Assembly: GCA_015067435.1 (NCBI GenBank)
Contig: SVMM01000005.1
Span: forward strand, 62,001-126,000
DNA length: 64,000 bases
DNA from: Oscillospiraceae bacterium
GTDB taxonomy: Bacteria > Bacillota > Clostridia > Oscillospirales > Oscillospiraceae
Direction of reading: 5' to 3'
The number at the start of each line of letters is the position of its first letter. Position 1 is the first letter of the stretch. The position numbers and the translations under genes are program-made. The notes beneath the pieces are model-generated. The model was not told the DNA's origin, searched no databases, and worked only from the letters and a program-made list of their open reading frames with translations. Of the stretch, positions 41,558 through 48,987 are shown one piece after another.

Positions 41558-42406
41558 GTATTTTCCATTGCGGATATCCATGAGAAGGGCATGTTCCTGC
41601 TCTCGGTAAGTCACGATCTCCTGCTTGGCGAGAATATCGTCCAGCATCAGATACAGGCGCATCAGATGCATCATGTGCTTGGCAAGATGGGGAAGATCCT
41701 TCTTCTTGTTCCGATTGTTCAGCTTGGCAAAGCCGCGCGTCAGCGTTTGCAGTTCGTTATATATCCCGGAAAAATCACGAAGAGGATAGTGTGTGAGCGT
41801 GATATCCGCAAAGATCTCAAGGTCTCTGCCCGTCTTCTTGGACTCGTCGGTGTAGAGCCGGATGCTGCCCTCCGGAAGCTCCGCGTAGGTGCCGTTCATG
41901 TGGTCGATGGCGCGCTCGCACGCGTGGAGGAGGTGTTCCTCCTGCTCGCCCTGCGAGAGCCGGTCATGCGCGACCGCGTTCTGGAGCCGGTTGAACTGCT
42001 GATACGCATACCCGCCGAACGAGTCGACAGCCCGTTGAGACAGAAACAGTTTTCTGTTCTCCAGCAGGAGCTTCCCCGCAGGCGACACGCGCGTGTACGT
42101 CTCCGGCCGGCAGCCGAGCATTTCGATCGTGTTCGGGTTGCAGGAGGCGAGGAGCCGGATCAGCGCGCCGGACGAATATACCGTCGTGTCCGTCGCCTCA
42201 TCCACAAAGTGGTCGAAGCCGGTCAGGCCGAGAAGATCCGACTTTGCCGCCAGCGCGCAGCCGCGAATGTCGATATCAGATTTCGGCGTGTTCGTACCGT
42301 ATGCGATGGACCCGCCGAACGTGAGAAACATGATCGGGTGCGATTGAAAGACGTCATCCCCGAAGAAGCTGTACTCCGGGCGCGTGAGGACTTCATTGAT
42401 GTTCAT
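41393..42406 (-). CDS. RlaP-like (COG3541) nucleotidyltransferase
   Basis: A 337-residue protein of the DNA-polymerase-beta-like nucleotidyltransferase group. LTFGGSIAYGTNTPKSDIDIRG (~residues 28-49) is the GG/GS...DxD active loop; the C-terminal helical part (ALLMDIRNGKYLTENGLV, EFYDLLE) matches the YcgL/RlaP family. RlaP-type enzymes are predicted RNA ligase-associated or phage-linked nucleotidyltransferases; the target here is unknown. AGGAG lies nine bases before the ATG. The tRNA-Ser follows upstream on the same strand. Confidence 0.85.
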   Translation of the reverse strand: MNINEVLTRPEYSFFGDDVFQSHPIMFLTFGGSIAYGTNTPKSDIDIRGCALAAKSDLLGLTGFDHFVDEATDTTVYSSGALIRLLASCNPNTIEMLGCRPETYTRVSPAGKLLLENRKLFLSQRAVDSFGGYAYQQFNRLQNAVAHDRLSQGEQEEHLLHACERAIDHMNGTYAELPEGSIRLYTDESKKTGRDLEIFADITLTHYPLRDFSGIYNELQTLTRGFAKLNNRNKKKDLPHLAKHMMHLMRLYLMLDDILAKQEIVTYREQEHALLMDIRNGKYLTENGLVRQEFYDLLEVKKAKCDEDAKNTELPKAPDDDELNELTMAIHELALKE

Positions 42407-42445
42407 GTTCTGTCACTCCTTCCTTTTTTCGAGGCGTTTGTTTTA

Positions 42446-42532
42446 TGGCGTGGGGAGAGGGACTCGAACCCTCAAACGCCGCGGGCGTCACCTGCTTAGC
42501 GGACAGGCCGGATACCATTACCGCATCCCCAC
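42446..42532 (-). tRNA. tRNA-Ser (GCT)
   Basis: An 87-base type II tRNA. Acceptor GTGGGGA/TCCCCAC, anticodon loop CCGCTAA (anticodon GCT), long variable arm and a normal T arm GAGGGTTCGAGTCCCTC, ending GCCA with the CCA encoded. Confidence 0.93.
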
Positions 42533-42618
42533 ATATGATTACATATAGTATAATTCCCTAAGTCCATCGATGTTCTCTTTCGATGCACTCCCAAGCAGCT
42601 ATATTTCATTTTGCATAC

Positions 42619-42660
42619 AAAAAGACCCAGCCATCAAGCCTTGCGCTTTCGTGGCTGGAT
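42619..42660 (-). terminator. Terminator of the 50-residue peptide unit
   Basis: CCAGCCA and TGGCTGG pair across a 18-base loop, followed on the minus strand by GTCTTTTTG. Confidence 0.7.
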
Positions 42661-42691
42661 CTAAACAGTCCCTATGAACTTTTGCCTGCGA

Positions 42692-42844
42692 CTAAGCAGG
42701 CAAAGCCCCGAAAACATCGGCTTTGCACACTGATTCAATTTCGACCGGACCTGTAATGGGCGCACTGAAGTGACGGCTCTGCTGGTAATCAGAGCGCGGC
42801 ATATCGCACGTATTGGTATTCAACCAAAACTTTCTCAGTAACAT
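42692..42844 (-). CDS. Candidate 50-residue peptide
   Basis: A small frame (50 codons) with an AAGGAAG site nine bases before its ATG, a consensus promoter at 42901 and a terminator at 42619, so promoter, ribosome site, frame and terminator are all in order. It opens MLLRKFWLNTNTCDMPRS and ends CKADVFGALPA; its 3' end carries an inverted repeat TTTTGCCTG/CAGGCAAAG. No domain is known. It could be a small protein, a leader peptide or part of a regulatory RNA. A second 36-codon frame in the same stretch begins only two bases after the -10 box and is unlikely to be translated. Confidence 0.5.
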   Translation of the reverse strand: MLLRKFWLNTNTCDMPRSDYQQSRHFSAPITGPVEIESVCKADVFGALPA

Positions 42845-42900
42845 CGTCGGTGTCTTCCTTTCTGGAGCGAAATGAATTTGTCGCTCCGTATTTCGCCATG

Positions 42901-42929
42901 ATAATAACAGACTGTATTTGCTTTGTCAA
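42901..42929 (-). promoter_or_regulatory. Consensus promoter of the 50-residue peptide unit
   Basis: TTGACA, 17 bases, TATTAT on the minus strand; one of the closest matches to the sigma-A consensus in the window. Confidence 0.8.
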
Positions 42930-43091
42930 CCCTTTTTTCATTTTTCTCTTCCATGCATCTTCGGCAGTGCCGTGCTGCGGTGTTTTTCGGCTGTGCAGGG
43001 CGAGAGAAAACGGTACGGATAAAAATCTGTCGCAAAATACGCGGAATGCACGAACAGCGCGCCATTACAAAGCGGCGGGTGCCGCCTTTTC

Positions 43092-43120
43092 TTGCAATCC
43101 GCTGTGGGGGATGCTATACT
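43092..43120 (+). promoter_or_regulatory. Promoter of the cysteine hydrolase gene
   Basis: TTGCAA, 17 bases, TATACT on the plus strand. Confidence 0.7.
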
Positions 43121-43201
43121 TTTGCCAAAAAAGGAGGGATCGCGCAGCGGATGGAGCGCGATACCGGGCATCCCTATCCCGACATATCGAGGAGGTATAC
43201 T

Positions 43202-43720
43202 ATGGCAGGCAAAAAGGCGTTGGTCGTTATCGATATGCAGAACGATTATCTGTGGGAAAAGAGAAAAGCAATGTTCTCATACAATACAAGCGAGCTTGTA
43301 GACGCTGTCAACAATGCGGTTTCTTCCTATCAGGGAAATGGATACGATATCATCTATATTGCTCAGATGTTCCCGAATATTATCACGAACAAATGGTTTA
43401 TCGGCTTTTCAATCAAAGGAACAGAAGGGGCGAAATTGTACAGCAAACTGAATGTTGCATCAGATTTGTATTTTGAGAAGAACCTGCCTGATGCATATTC
43501 GGCAAAAGCATTTCGGGAACACATGGAAAAGCAGGGTTATACGGAGATCGTCCTGTGCGGTCTGGACGAATGCGGCTGTGTCGGAGCTACCGCAAAGGGA
43601 GCTGTGAAAACGGGCGCTCGGGTATTTATGCTCAAAAACTGTATCGGCAGACGATTCCCGGATGATAAGGTACAGAAGATGCGGGACAGTCTTGCATCGT
43701 TGGGTGTACAGTACATCTGA
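43202..43720 (+). CDS. Isochorismatase-family cysteine hydrolase
   Basis: A 172-residue hydrolase of the isochorismatase/nicotinamidase fold. ALVVIDMQNDYL carries the catalytic aspartate (~residue 11), a central EKN carries the lysine, and VLCGLDECGCVGATAKGA holds the nucleophilic cysteine with the family cis-peptide motif. Such enzymes split amide or N-carbamoyl bonds; the substrate is open. GGAGG lies six bases before the ATG. Base composition is more AT-rich than the neighbours, a possible sign of transfer. Confidence 0.88.
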   Translation: MAGKKALVVIDMQNDYLWEKRKAMFSYNTSELVDAVNNAVSSYQGNGYDIIYIAQMFPNIITNKWFIGFSIKGTEGAKLYSKLNVASDLYFEKNLPDAYSAKAFREHMEKQGYTEIVLCGLDECGCVGATAKGAVKTGARVFMLKNCIGRRFPDDKVQKMRDSLASLGVQYI

Positions 43721-43896
43721 TTGAGGTTGACATAAAATGCGTAATACCGGCCATGATGCCGGCGGTGTTTGAAACGGCTGCGATCACGCTGTGGCTGAAA
43801 AAGGCGTGAAAACTGCCCGGAAGAGGCTTGGTGAGAAACTCTGGCTTGCTGGCTGGTGGCGCGTGAAATCAGTATTTGTGGGAGGCGAGCGAACGC

Positions 43897-44451
43897 ATGG
43901 AGCTGGATGAAAAGTGGATATACGCACATCTTCCCGAAGAATGCGCAGACGAACCGATCGATGTGTTCTCAGGCTATTATCTGGATGGCTTGACGGTAAT
44001 GTCAGAGGGTGAACGCGGGGGACCGGATACCGTCGCATATCGCGCAAAAAGCGAAGAAGACCTGCGATACTGGCAGCTGGAATGTATCTGTCATTTTGTG
44101 GGGAAGGCCGATCCTCCCAAAAAATGGCGATACTGCCGCGATCACGCCGAGAACGGAGCCTGGCTTTACGTCGAACACAGACATTACGATTACAATGCAA
44201 TCGAGGATCCGCGGCTTTTGGGATTTGAGCGTTACCTGCGCAATTTGAAATACGGATTCCCTCCGGAGCGCTGGGAGGAAAAGGTGAAAGAGTATGTTCA
44301 CCTGATGAACGTCTGGTATTCCGAACCGCACTGGGATTATGACAGGGATCGTCTTTGCTTTGTCGAAATCAGCGACTCAAAGGAGCATGACGATCACAAC
44401 AACAGGATCGAAGAGCCGAGACCGGGTTCGATCATCAGGATCGTGGATTGA
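43897..44451 (+). CDS. Imm63-like putative immunity protein
   Basis: A 184-residue acidic soluble protein. The C-terminal EERWEEKVKEYVHLMN-like segment (ERWEEKVKEYVHLMNVWY) followed by PHWDYDRDRLCFVEI resembles immunity proteins of the Imm63 group of polymorphic toxin systems, judged by eye only. No toxin gene is found beside it. The ATG at 43897 follows GGGAGG. It is AT-richer than the core genes. The 170 bases before it show no clear gene. Confidence 0.6.
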   Translation: MELDEKWIYAHLPEECADEPIDVFSGYYLDGLTVMSEGERGGPDTVAYRAKSEEDLRYWQLECICHFVGKADPPKKWRYCRDHAENGAWLYVEHRHYDYNAIEDPRLLGFERYLRNLKYGFPPERWEEKVKEYVHLMNVWYSEPHWDYDRDRLCFVEISDSKEHDDHNNRIEEPRPGSIIRIVD

Positions 44452-44452
44452 G

Positions 44453-44488
44453 AAAAAACGAGCGGAAGACCATTCTTCCGCTCGATTT
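44453..44488. terminator. Bidirectional terminator
   Basis: AAAAAACGAGCGGAAG, loop ACCATT, CTTCCGCTCG, then ATTTCC; lies between the Imm63-like gene and the convergent paralogue A. Confidence 0.8.
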
Positions 44489-44550
44489 CCTTGCTGCCGG
44501 CGCTGAAAGCAACATGGATATACCCTGTCCGATTCGGCGCCTTTGCGTCG

Positions 44551-45213
44551 TCATGGCTTTTCTTTCTTTCGGCTGTTCGCCGCATCCAGAAAGCGGCGCA
44601 GCATTTCATTTGCCGTCAACTGTTCGCGCAGGCGCTCGGGAAAATTGTTCGCAAACTGCTCCAAAGAGCAGCCGACGTAAAAATCCCTCGGCAGTTCCCG
44701 CGCATATTCACCGCCGCCGTAACTGCCGGCGGAACTTCCCGGCGTAAAACAGTTGTAGTGAATGTCCGCACTGCCGTTCTCATGAAAACGGAGTGTGATA
44801 ATGTCGTGTTCGTGGGCAATTTCGATATCATCCTCGGCAAGCGGTATGTCGCAGTGAAGGAATTTCAGCCCTTTCTCCTGCGCAAACCTCTCGGCGAACG
44901 TGTTGTACTCCCCGCGGATCAGCACTTTGTTTTTGCACAGCTTTTGGTCGAGTTCCGGCGAAGCGGCGACCGATTCCACCGTCCTGCTGAGAATCAGGCA
45001 GCCGATATTGGAAAAGAAATCAAGATATCCTTCCCCGAGCCCTGTGATGCCTTCTGTAACGCTCAGCGTGCCATATTCCTTTTGCCAGTTTTTCGCCTCA
45101 GTCGGCCAGACCTCGGTGTCCTCCCTGAGGAGAAGACCTTCGCCCTCGACTTCGAGCAGTCCGCTGTAATGGTTTATATACGTTATGCTTTTATCGCGTT
45201 TTGAAAAATACAT
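44551..45213 (-). CDS. Hypothetical protein, paralogue A
   Basis: A 220-residue acidic soluble protein without signal peptide. It is a clear paralogue of the gene at 48072: both have a motif NKVLIRGEYNTFAERFA / NNVILRGVYDTAAERLA, then LKFLHCD / LRFLHLD, DIITLRFHENGSADIH / DIITLRFREDGSAYIH, a glycine patch ending GGGE, and a DFY...C..E(E/Q)(L/F)A helix. The first motif is like the closing repeat of BspA-type leucine-rich proteins. Function unknown; the neighbourhood (Imm63-like gene) suggests an immunity-type role, which is inference only. Confidence 0.75.
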   Translation of the reverse strand: MYFSKRDKSITYINHYSGLLEVEGEGLLLREDTEVWPTEAKNWQKEYGTLSVTEGITGLGEGYLDFFSNIGCLILSRTVESVAASPELDQKLCKNKVLIRGEYNTFAERFAQEKGLKFLHCDIPLAEDDIEIAHEHDIITLRFHENGSADIHYNCFTPGSSAGSYGGGEYARELPRDFYVGCSLEQFANNFPERLREQLTANEMLRRFLDAANSRKKEKP

Positions 45214-45294
45214 AGCTGTTTACCCATCCAAATTAAGAATGACACTGGTAGGATACCTCAATCAGCGGAAAGAATCAAGTTATCAAAGCAGAAG

Positions 45295-45322
45295 TTGATA
45301 TCGCGACGAATCGGGCTATAAT
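45295..45322 (+). promoter_or_regulatory. Promoter of the sigma/anti-sigma operon
   Basis: TTGATA, 16 bases, TATAAT on the plus strand. Confidence 0.65.
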
Positions 45323-45459
45323 GGTATTCAGCGTTGACGGCAGAGATTGGAAAAACAATATTTTACATTTTTCGTCACAATTACAGCCTGTCAGGCATTT
45401 ATGTGGTGAAAGGGTTTTCGCGAAGACTTTTCAAAAACAAAAACGGATAGGCGAGAGGA

Positions 45460-45963
45460 ATGAATGTGCAAAACGATGAACTGAGATGGGTCATAGACCA
45501 GTACAGCAGCCTGTTGTACCGGATCTGTTTCCCGATTCTGAAAAATGAACAGGATACGAAGGATGTGCTGCAGGAGACCTTTCTGACGTATTATACGAAG
45601 AGCCCCGTGTTTTCGGGCGAGAATCACAGAAAAGCCTGGCTCATCCGCATATCACAGAACAAGTGCAGAGAGTTTTTGAGATTCCACAAAAGGCACGCCT
45701 GTCTGCCGCTGGACGAGATGGAGGAAAAGCTGCTCATCGCCGACGGATTCGGAAGGAATGAACGGGATCTGCTCGCTCTGGTCTGGGAATTGGACTACAA
45801 ACTGAAATCCGTTGTGATCCTGTATTACATCGAGGGATACTCGACGGAAGAGGTGGCGGGCTTGTTGAAAATCTCGACGGCGGCGGTGCGAAAGCGCCTG
45901 CAGAGAGCCAGAGAAACACTGAAAAAAGAGTACGAAGGAGAATTGGTATATGAATCGAAATGA
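45460..45963 (+). CDS. ECF-type RNA polymerase sigma factor
   Basis: A 167-residue sigma-70-family factor with region 2 (SLLYRICFPILKNEQDTKDVLQETFL, the core-binding and -10 helices) and region 4 (ELDYKLKSVVILYYIEGYSTEEVAGLLKISTAAVRKRLQRARETL, the -35 helix-turn-helix). It directs transcription of an unknown regulon. The ATG shown is very near the GAGAGGA site; the in-frame GTG two codons later (45466) has better spacing. Its end overlaps the next gene by 14 bases. Confidence 0.93.
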   Translation: MNVQNDELRWVIDQYSSLLYRICFPILKNEQDTKDVLQETFLTYYTKSPVFSGENHRKAWLIRISQNKCREFLRFHKRHACLPLDEMEEKLLIADGFGRNERDLLALVWELDYKLKSVVILYYIEGYSTEEVAGLLKISTAAVRKRLQRARETLKKEYEGELVYESK

Positions 45964-47056
45964 GTATCAGGGCCTTCTGGATAATATCGAGATCTCGGAG
46001 GGCATGAAGCGCGACCTGTACGAGAACTGCGTTCGGAAAAAGCGCGCGGCGGACTTTACGTTCCGCCATTCCCAAATGCTTTCCGCCTTCATTGCCGTAT
46101 TTACGGTCTGCGTGCTCAGCGTCGGGGCGGCAGCGGCGGTGATGACGGTCAGGGAGCGGCTCGAGAGCATGTCGGAGAAGGAATACAACGACTATGCGAT
46201 GGAGGTCGAGAATGACGATTTCGCAGCCGTGGACGAGGGCTTTTCCAGGGAACTGACGGACGGGGAGATCGTCCGCATCATCAAGCTGGAGCGGGAGTAC
46301 TACGATAACAGCGTGTTCCCGGAACAGTCCGTGCCGCATCTTCAGACCCGTTCCGAGCGCAAGGAAGGCCAGCTCGCTTATGTGGCCGAGGATAATCTGC
46401 TGTATTTCCCCGAAGAGGAAATGGATGACGAGCAGCTTCTGGAGTTTATCGACCACGACGCGAAGAAGTGGTATATGAACCGCCAGGCGCTGATCGCGGA
46501 AGGCGAGGACCCGGACGGCTATGCGTATCTGACTTATGAATCCACTCCGCTTGCGGAGGGCAGGGGAGAGGCCCGCGCCAGAGAGGCGGCGGAGAACTGC
46601 CTGAAAGAACTCTACGGAATCGATATCGCTGCCGACGGCAGATGGATCGTTTTGGTGGAATTCTTTGAAGGAAACGCGGAGAGCGGAACGGAGGATCTCT
46701 ACCAGTTGGATTTCTTTATGAAGGGAACCGGCTACGCGACATCGTATCGGCTCCGCCTCCGTGCCGACGACTTCAGCCCGATCATGATCTGTCTCAACGG
46801 CCTTGAGCCGGAGCTTTGCGCCCGCAGCTACAGCGCGGAGGCGGCAGAAGCGATGCAGGTGGAGCTCAGGGAGGAAGCGATCCGTTACGCCGAAGAGTTT
46901 ACCGGTCTGACGGAGCCGGACGAGATCTGCTTCGAGGAGGAAGAGGACCCGGCGCAGTGCGCCTTCCAGTCTGTTGAGCTGATGTACGGGGAGCGCTCCG
47001 TATACCTGCGCTTCCGTCTGGAGGATCAGCAGCTGACGGTGTTCTCGGCACAATAA
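45950..47056 (+). CDS. Membrane anti-sigma factor candidate
   Basis: A 368-residue protein overlapping the sigma factor gene by 14 bases, the usual position for a cognate anti-sigma factor. Residues 1-35 are a short cytoplasmic helical part (EISEGMKRDLYENCVRKKR), residues ~43-66 one membrane helix (LSAFIAVFTVCVLSVGAAAAV), and the remaining 300 residues a highly acidic extracytoplasmic domain. No standard zinc-binding ZAS motif is seen. AAGGAG precedes the ATG. It should hold the sigma factor at the membrane until a surface signal frees it; a PrsW-like protease is encoded 8 kb away. Confidence 0.82.
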   Translation: MNRNEYQGLLDNIEISEGMKRDLYENCVRKKRAADFTFRHSQMLSAFIAVFTVCVLSVGAAAAVMTVRERLESMSEKEYNDYAMEVENDDFAAVDEGFSRELTDGEIVRIIKLEREYYDNSVFPEQSVPHLQTRSERKEGQLAYVAEDNLLYFPEEEMDDEQLLEFIDHDAKKWYMNRQALIAEGEDPDGYAYLTYESTPLAEGRGEARAREAAENCLKELYGIDIAADGRWIVLVEFFEGNAESGTEDLYQLDFFMKGTGYATSYRLRLRADDFSPIMICLNGLEPELCARSYSAEAAEAMQVELREEAIRYAEEFTGLTEPDEICFEEEEDPAQCAFQSVELMYGERSVYLRFRLEDQQLTVFSAQ

Positions 47057-47102
47057 AGATCCAATGCCATAGCAGCGGATCACGAAGGATATACCCTGTA
47101 AA

Positions 47103-47137
47103 CGGCGGCTGCCCTGTGCGATCCACAGGGCAGCCGC
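47103..47137. terminator. Hairpin terminator
   Basis: GCGGCTGCCCTGT pairs with ACAGGGCAGCCGC; lies between the convergent anti-sigma and radical SAM genes. Confidence 0.75.
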
Positions 47138-47203
47138 ATCGGCATCTGATTCCTGGCTCATACCATCCTCACAAGCTCCGGCAGCGGGTTGTCGCGTGAT
47201 CCC

Positions 47204-48067
47204 TCAAAACAGCGAAATCTGCGCATCGTCCTCCGGCAGCTCGCGCAGCCAGGCAAAGCATTGCTCCGGGTCGTGCAGGATGCCGTGCGACTCGCAGAGC
47301 GCGTGGAACCGTGCCATGAGACGGGCGCTGTTTTCGCTGGTCACCTCGTATGCGTTCCCGTAGACTTCCCGATAGCGCTCGCTCAGACCGGGGAAGTGCC
47401 TGTCCAGCGCGCGGTAGTAGTATTCGCGGCTGCCGTCGCGCAGCGTCATGCCGACGCCGAAGCAGATGATGCCGCGCACGCCCGCATCCAGACACCAGTC
47501 CATCAGCTGCTCAAAGTTCTCGTCCGTGTCCGTCAAAAACGGCAGAAACGGCGTCAGCCAGACCACCGTTGGAATCTCTCGCCGCTGGAACTCCTTCAAA
47601 ACCTCGTATCGGCGGCTGCTCGGGCAGACGTTTGGCTCCAAAACGCGGCTCAGCGCGTCGTCCGCCACGGTGAGCGTCATTTGCAGCACGCTTTTCGCCT
47701 TGCGGTGGATGCTCTCAAACAGGTCGATGTCCCGCAGCACGCGGTCGGATTTCGTGATGACCGTCGCGCCGAAGCCGCAGCGGTCGATCAGCTCCAGACA
47801 GCGCCGCGTCAGGCAAAGGGTTTCCTCGCAGGGCTGGTAGGGATCGCTCATGGAGCCGGTGCCGATCATGATCCGCCTGCGCTTTTTTCGCAGAACGGCC
47901 TCCAGCAGCTCCGGCGCGTTGCGCTTCACCTCGATGTCCTCGAACGGGTGCGTGAACTGATAGCAGAGGCTTCGGCTGTCGCAGTAGACGCAGCCGTGCG
48001 CGCAGCCGCGATAGAGGTTCATCGAGCCGTGATTGTTCAGCAGCGATTTTGCGTTTACTTCGTGCAT
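47204..48067 (-). CDS. SPL-family radical SAM protein
   Basis: A 287-residue radical SAM protein. NLYRGCAHGCVYCDSR gives the cluster cysteines C22, C26 and C29; RRIMIGTGSMSDPYQPCE and TVITKSDRVLRDIDLF follow in the order of the spore-photoproduct-lyase-like (Rv2578c/COG1533) group. It probably acts on nucleic acid, but the last cysteine used by true SPL cannot be placed with confidence. The ATG at 48067 lies four bases after the end of paralogue B, without a good ribosome site, so it may be translated by coupling. Confidence 0.85.
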   Translation of the reverse strand: MHEVNAKSLLNNHGSMNLYRGCAHGCVYCDSRSLCYQFTHPFEDIEVKRNAPELLEAVLRKKRRRIMIGTGSMSDPYQPCEETLCLTRRCLELIDRCGFGATVITKSDRVLRDIDLFESIHRKAKSVLQMTLTVADDALSRVLEPNVCPSSRRYEVLKEFQRREIPTVVWLTPFLPFLTDTDENFEQLMDWCLDAGVRGIICFGVGMTLRDGSREYYYRALDRHFPGLSERYREVYGNAYEVTSENSARLMARFHALCESHGILHDPEQCFAWLRELPEDDAQISLF

Positions 48068-48071
48068 GTCG

Positions 48072-48725
48072 TCAAGGCTCGTCCGGCTTCGTGAAGTTGA
48101 GCAAAAAGCCGCCCTTGCTCTTTGCCTTTTCCATAAACGCGGCAAGAACGCCGTCCGCGATGATAGACCTCGTGCGCCAGCACATATCCGCCAGCTCCTC
48201 GCATGTCATGGAACGGTAAAAATCATTGGGGATATCAAAGCTGACCTCTCCGCCGCCGGTTTGGCCCGGCGCGCTCCCCTGACACTGGCAATCCTGATGG
48301 ATATAGGCGCTGCCGTCCTCCCGGAAGCGCAGGGTGATGATATCGGCGCCATGCTCGAAATAATCGCCGACAGATGTCAGCCTCACGTCCAGATGGAGAA
48401 AGCGTAGACGATATTCCCGCGCCAGACGTTCCGCCGCCGTGTCGTAAACGCCGCGCAGAATGACGTTGTTCTTTCGGAACAGCGCGGCCGTCTTTTCGGT
48501 CATGTGAAGGTCGCAATCGGGATTGTTGATCCAGACCGAGCTGATGGTCGGCAGCAGCTCAAAGAAATCGGGCTCGACCTCCCTGACCTCCTCGCCCAGC
48601 CCCAGCGCCACGCCCTGCGGATCGGTCCTTTCCTCATCATTCCAGCGGGTCATGTCCTCTTTCCGCAGAATCTCTCCGCCGAACGCGTCAAAACCGCGTT
48701 TCCTGTATCCAAGGCTTACAACCAT
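48072..48725 (-). CDS. Hypothetical protein, paralogue B
   Basis: A 217-residue acidic soluble protein, paralogue of the gene at 44551 (shared motifs given there). GGGAGGAG lies eight bases before the ATG at 48725, and a consensus promoter at 48783 reads straight into it. It is followed by the SPL-family gene four bases later. The two paralogues flank the sigma/anti-sigma operon on both sides. Function unknown. Confidence 0.75.
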   Translation of the reverse strand: MVVSLGYRKRGFDAFGGEILRKEDMTRWNDEERTDPQGVALGLGEEVREVEPDFFELLPTISSVWINNPDCDLHMTEKTAALFRKNNVILRGVYDTAAERLAREYRLRFLHLDVRLTSVGDYFEHGADIITLRFREDGSAYIHQDCQCQGSAPGQTGGGEVSFDIPNDFYRSMTCEELADMCWRTRSIIADGVLAAFMEKAKSKGGFLLNFTKPDEP

Positions 48726-48782
48726 CGCTGCCGCTCCTCCCATCACTCTTTTTTTGCCGCCGGATGCCGACGGTTCATGTTG

Positions 48783-48811
48783 ATTATACCAGATTTCCTT
48801 CGGCGAATCAA
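48783..48811 (-). promoter_or_regulatory. Promoter of paralogue B
   Basis: TTGATT, 17 bases, TATAAT on the minus strand. Confidence 0.75.
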
Positions 48812-48915
48812 CGGAGAAACCCGCCTGTCTGGTTGACCGCCCTTCTCGCAGAAAACCCTTGCCATTTTGCCGCTTTTGCGTGCATAAATAAAATAGGATA
48901 TTGTGAGACCTCATC

Positions 48916-48955
48916 AGGAACGGACGCCCGTTCCTGCGTTTTGCCCCGCAAAACG
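48916..48955 (+). promoter_or_regulatory. Two-hairpin 5' leader, copy 2
   Basis: AGGAACGG/CCGTTCCT (48916-48935) and CGTTTTGC-CCC-GCAAAACG (48937-48955), matching the pair at 33383-33423 with loop changes only. A TTGCCA -35 box lies at 48859, as in copy 1. Confidence 0.65.
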
Positions 48956-48987
48956 TAATGACGGTCTGACTTTGGGAGGAAACACAC

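Noticed and set aside
42789-42899. 36-codon minus-strand frame beginning at 42899
   Set aside because: Its ATG is two bases after the -10 box, so it cannot be in the transcript from that promoter, and it lacks a ribosome site.
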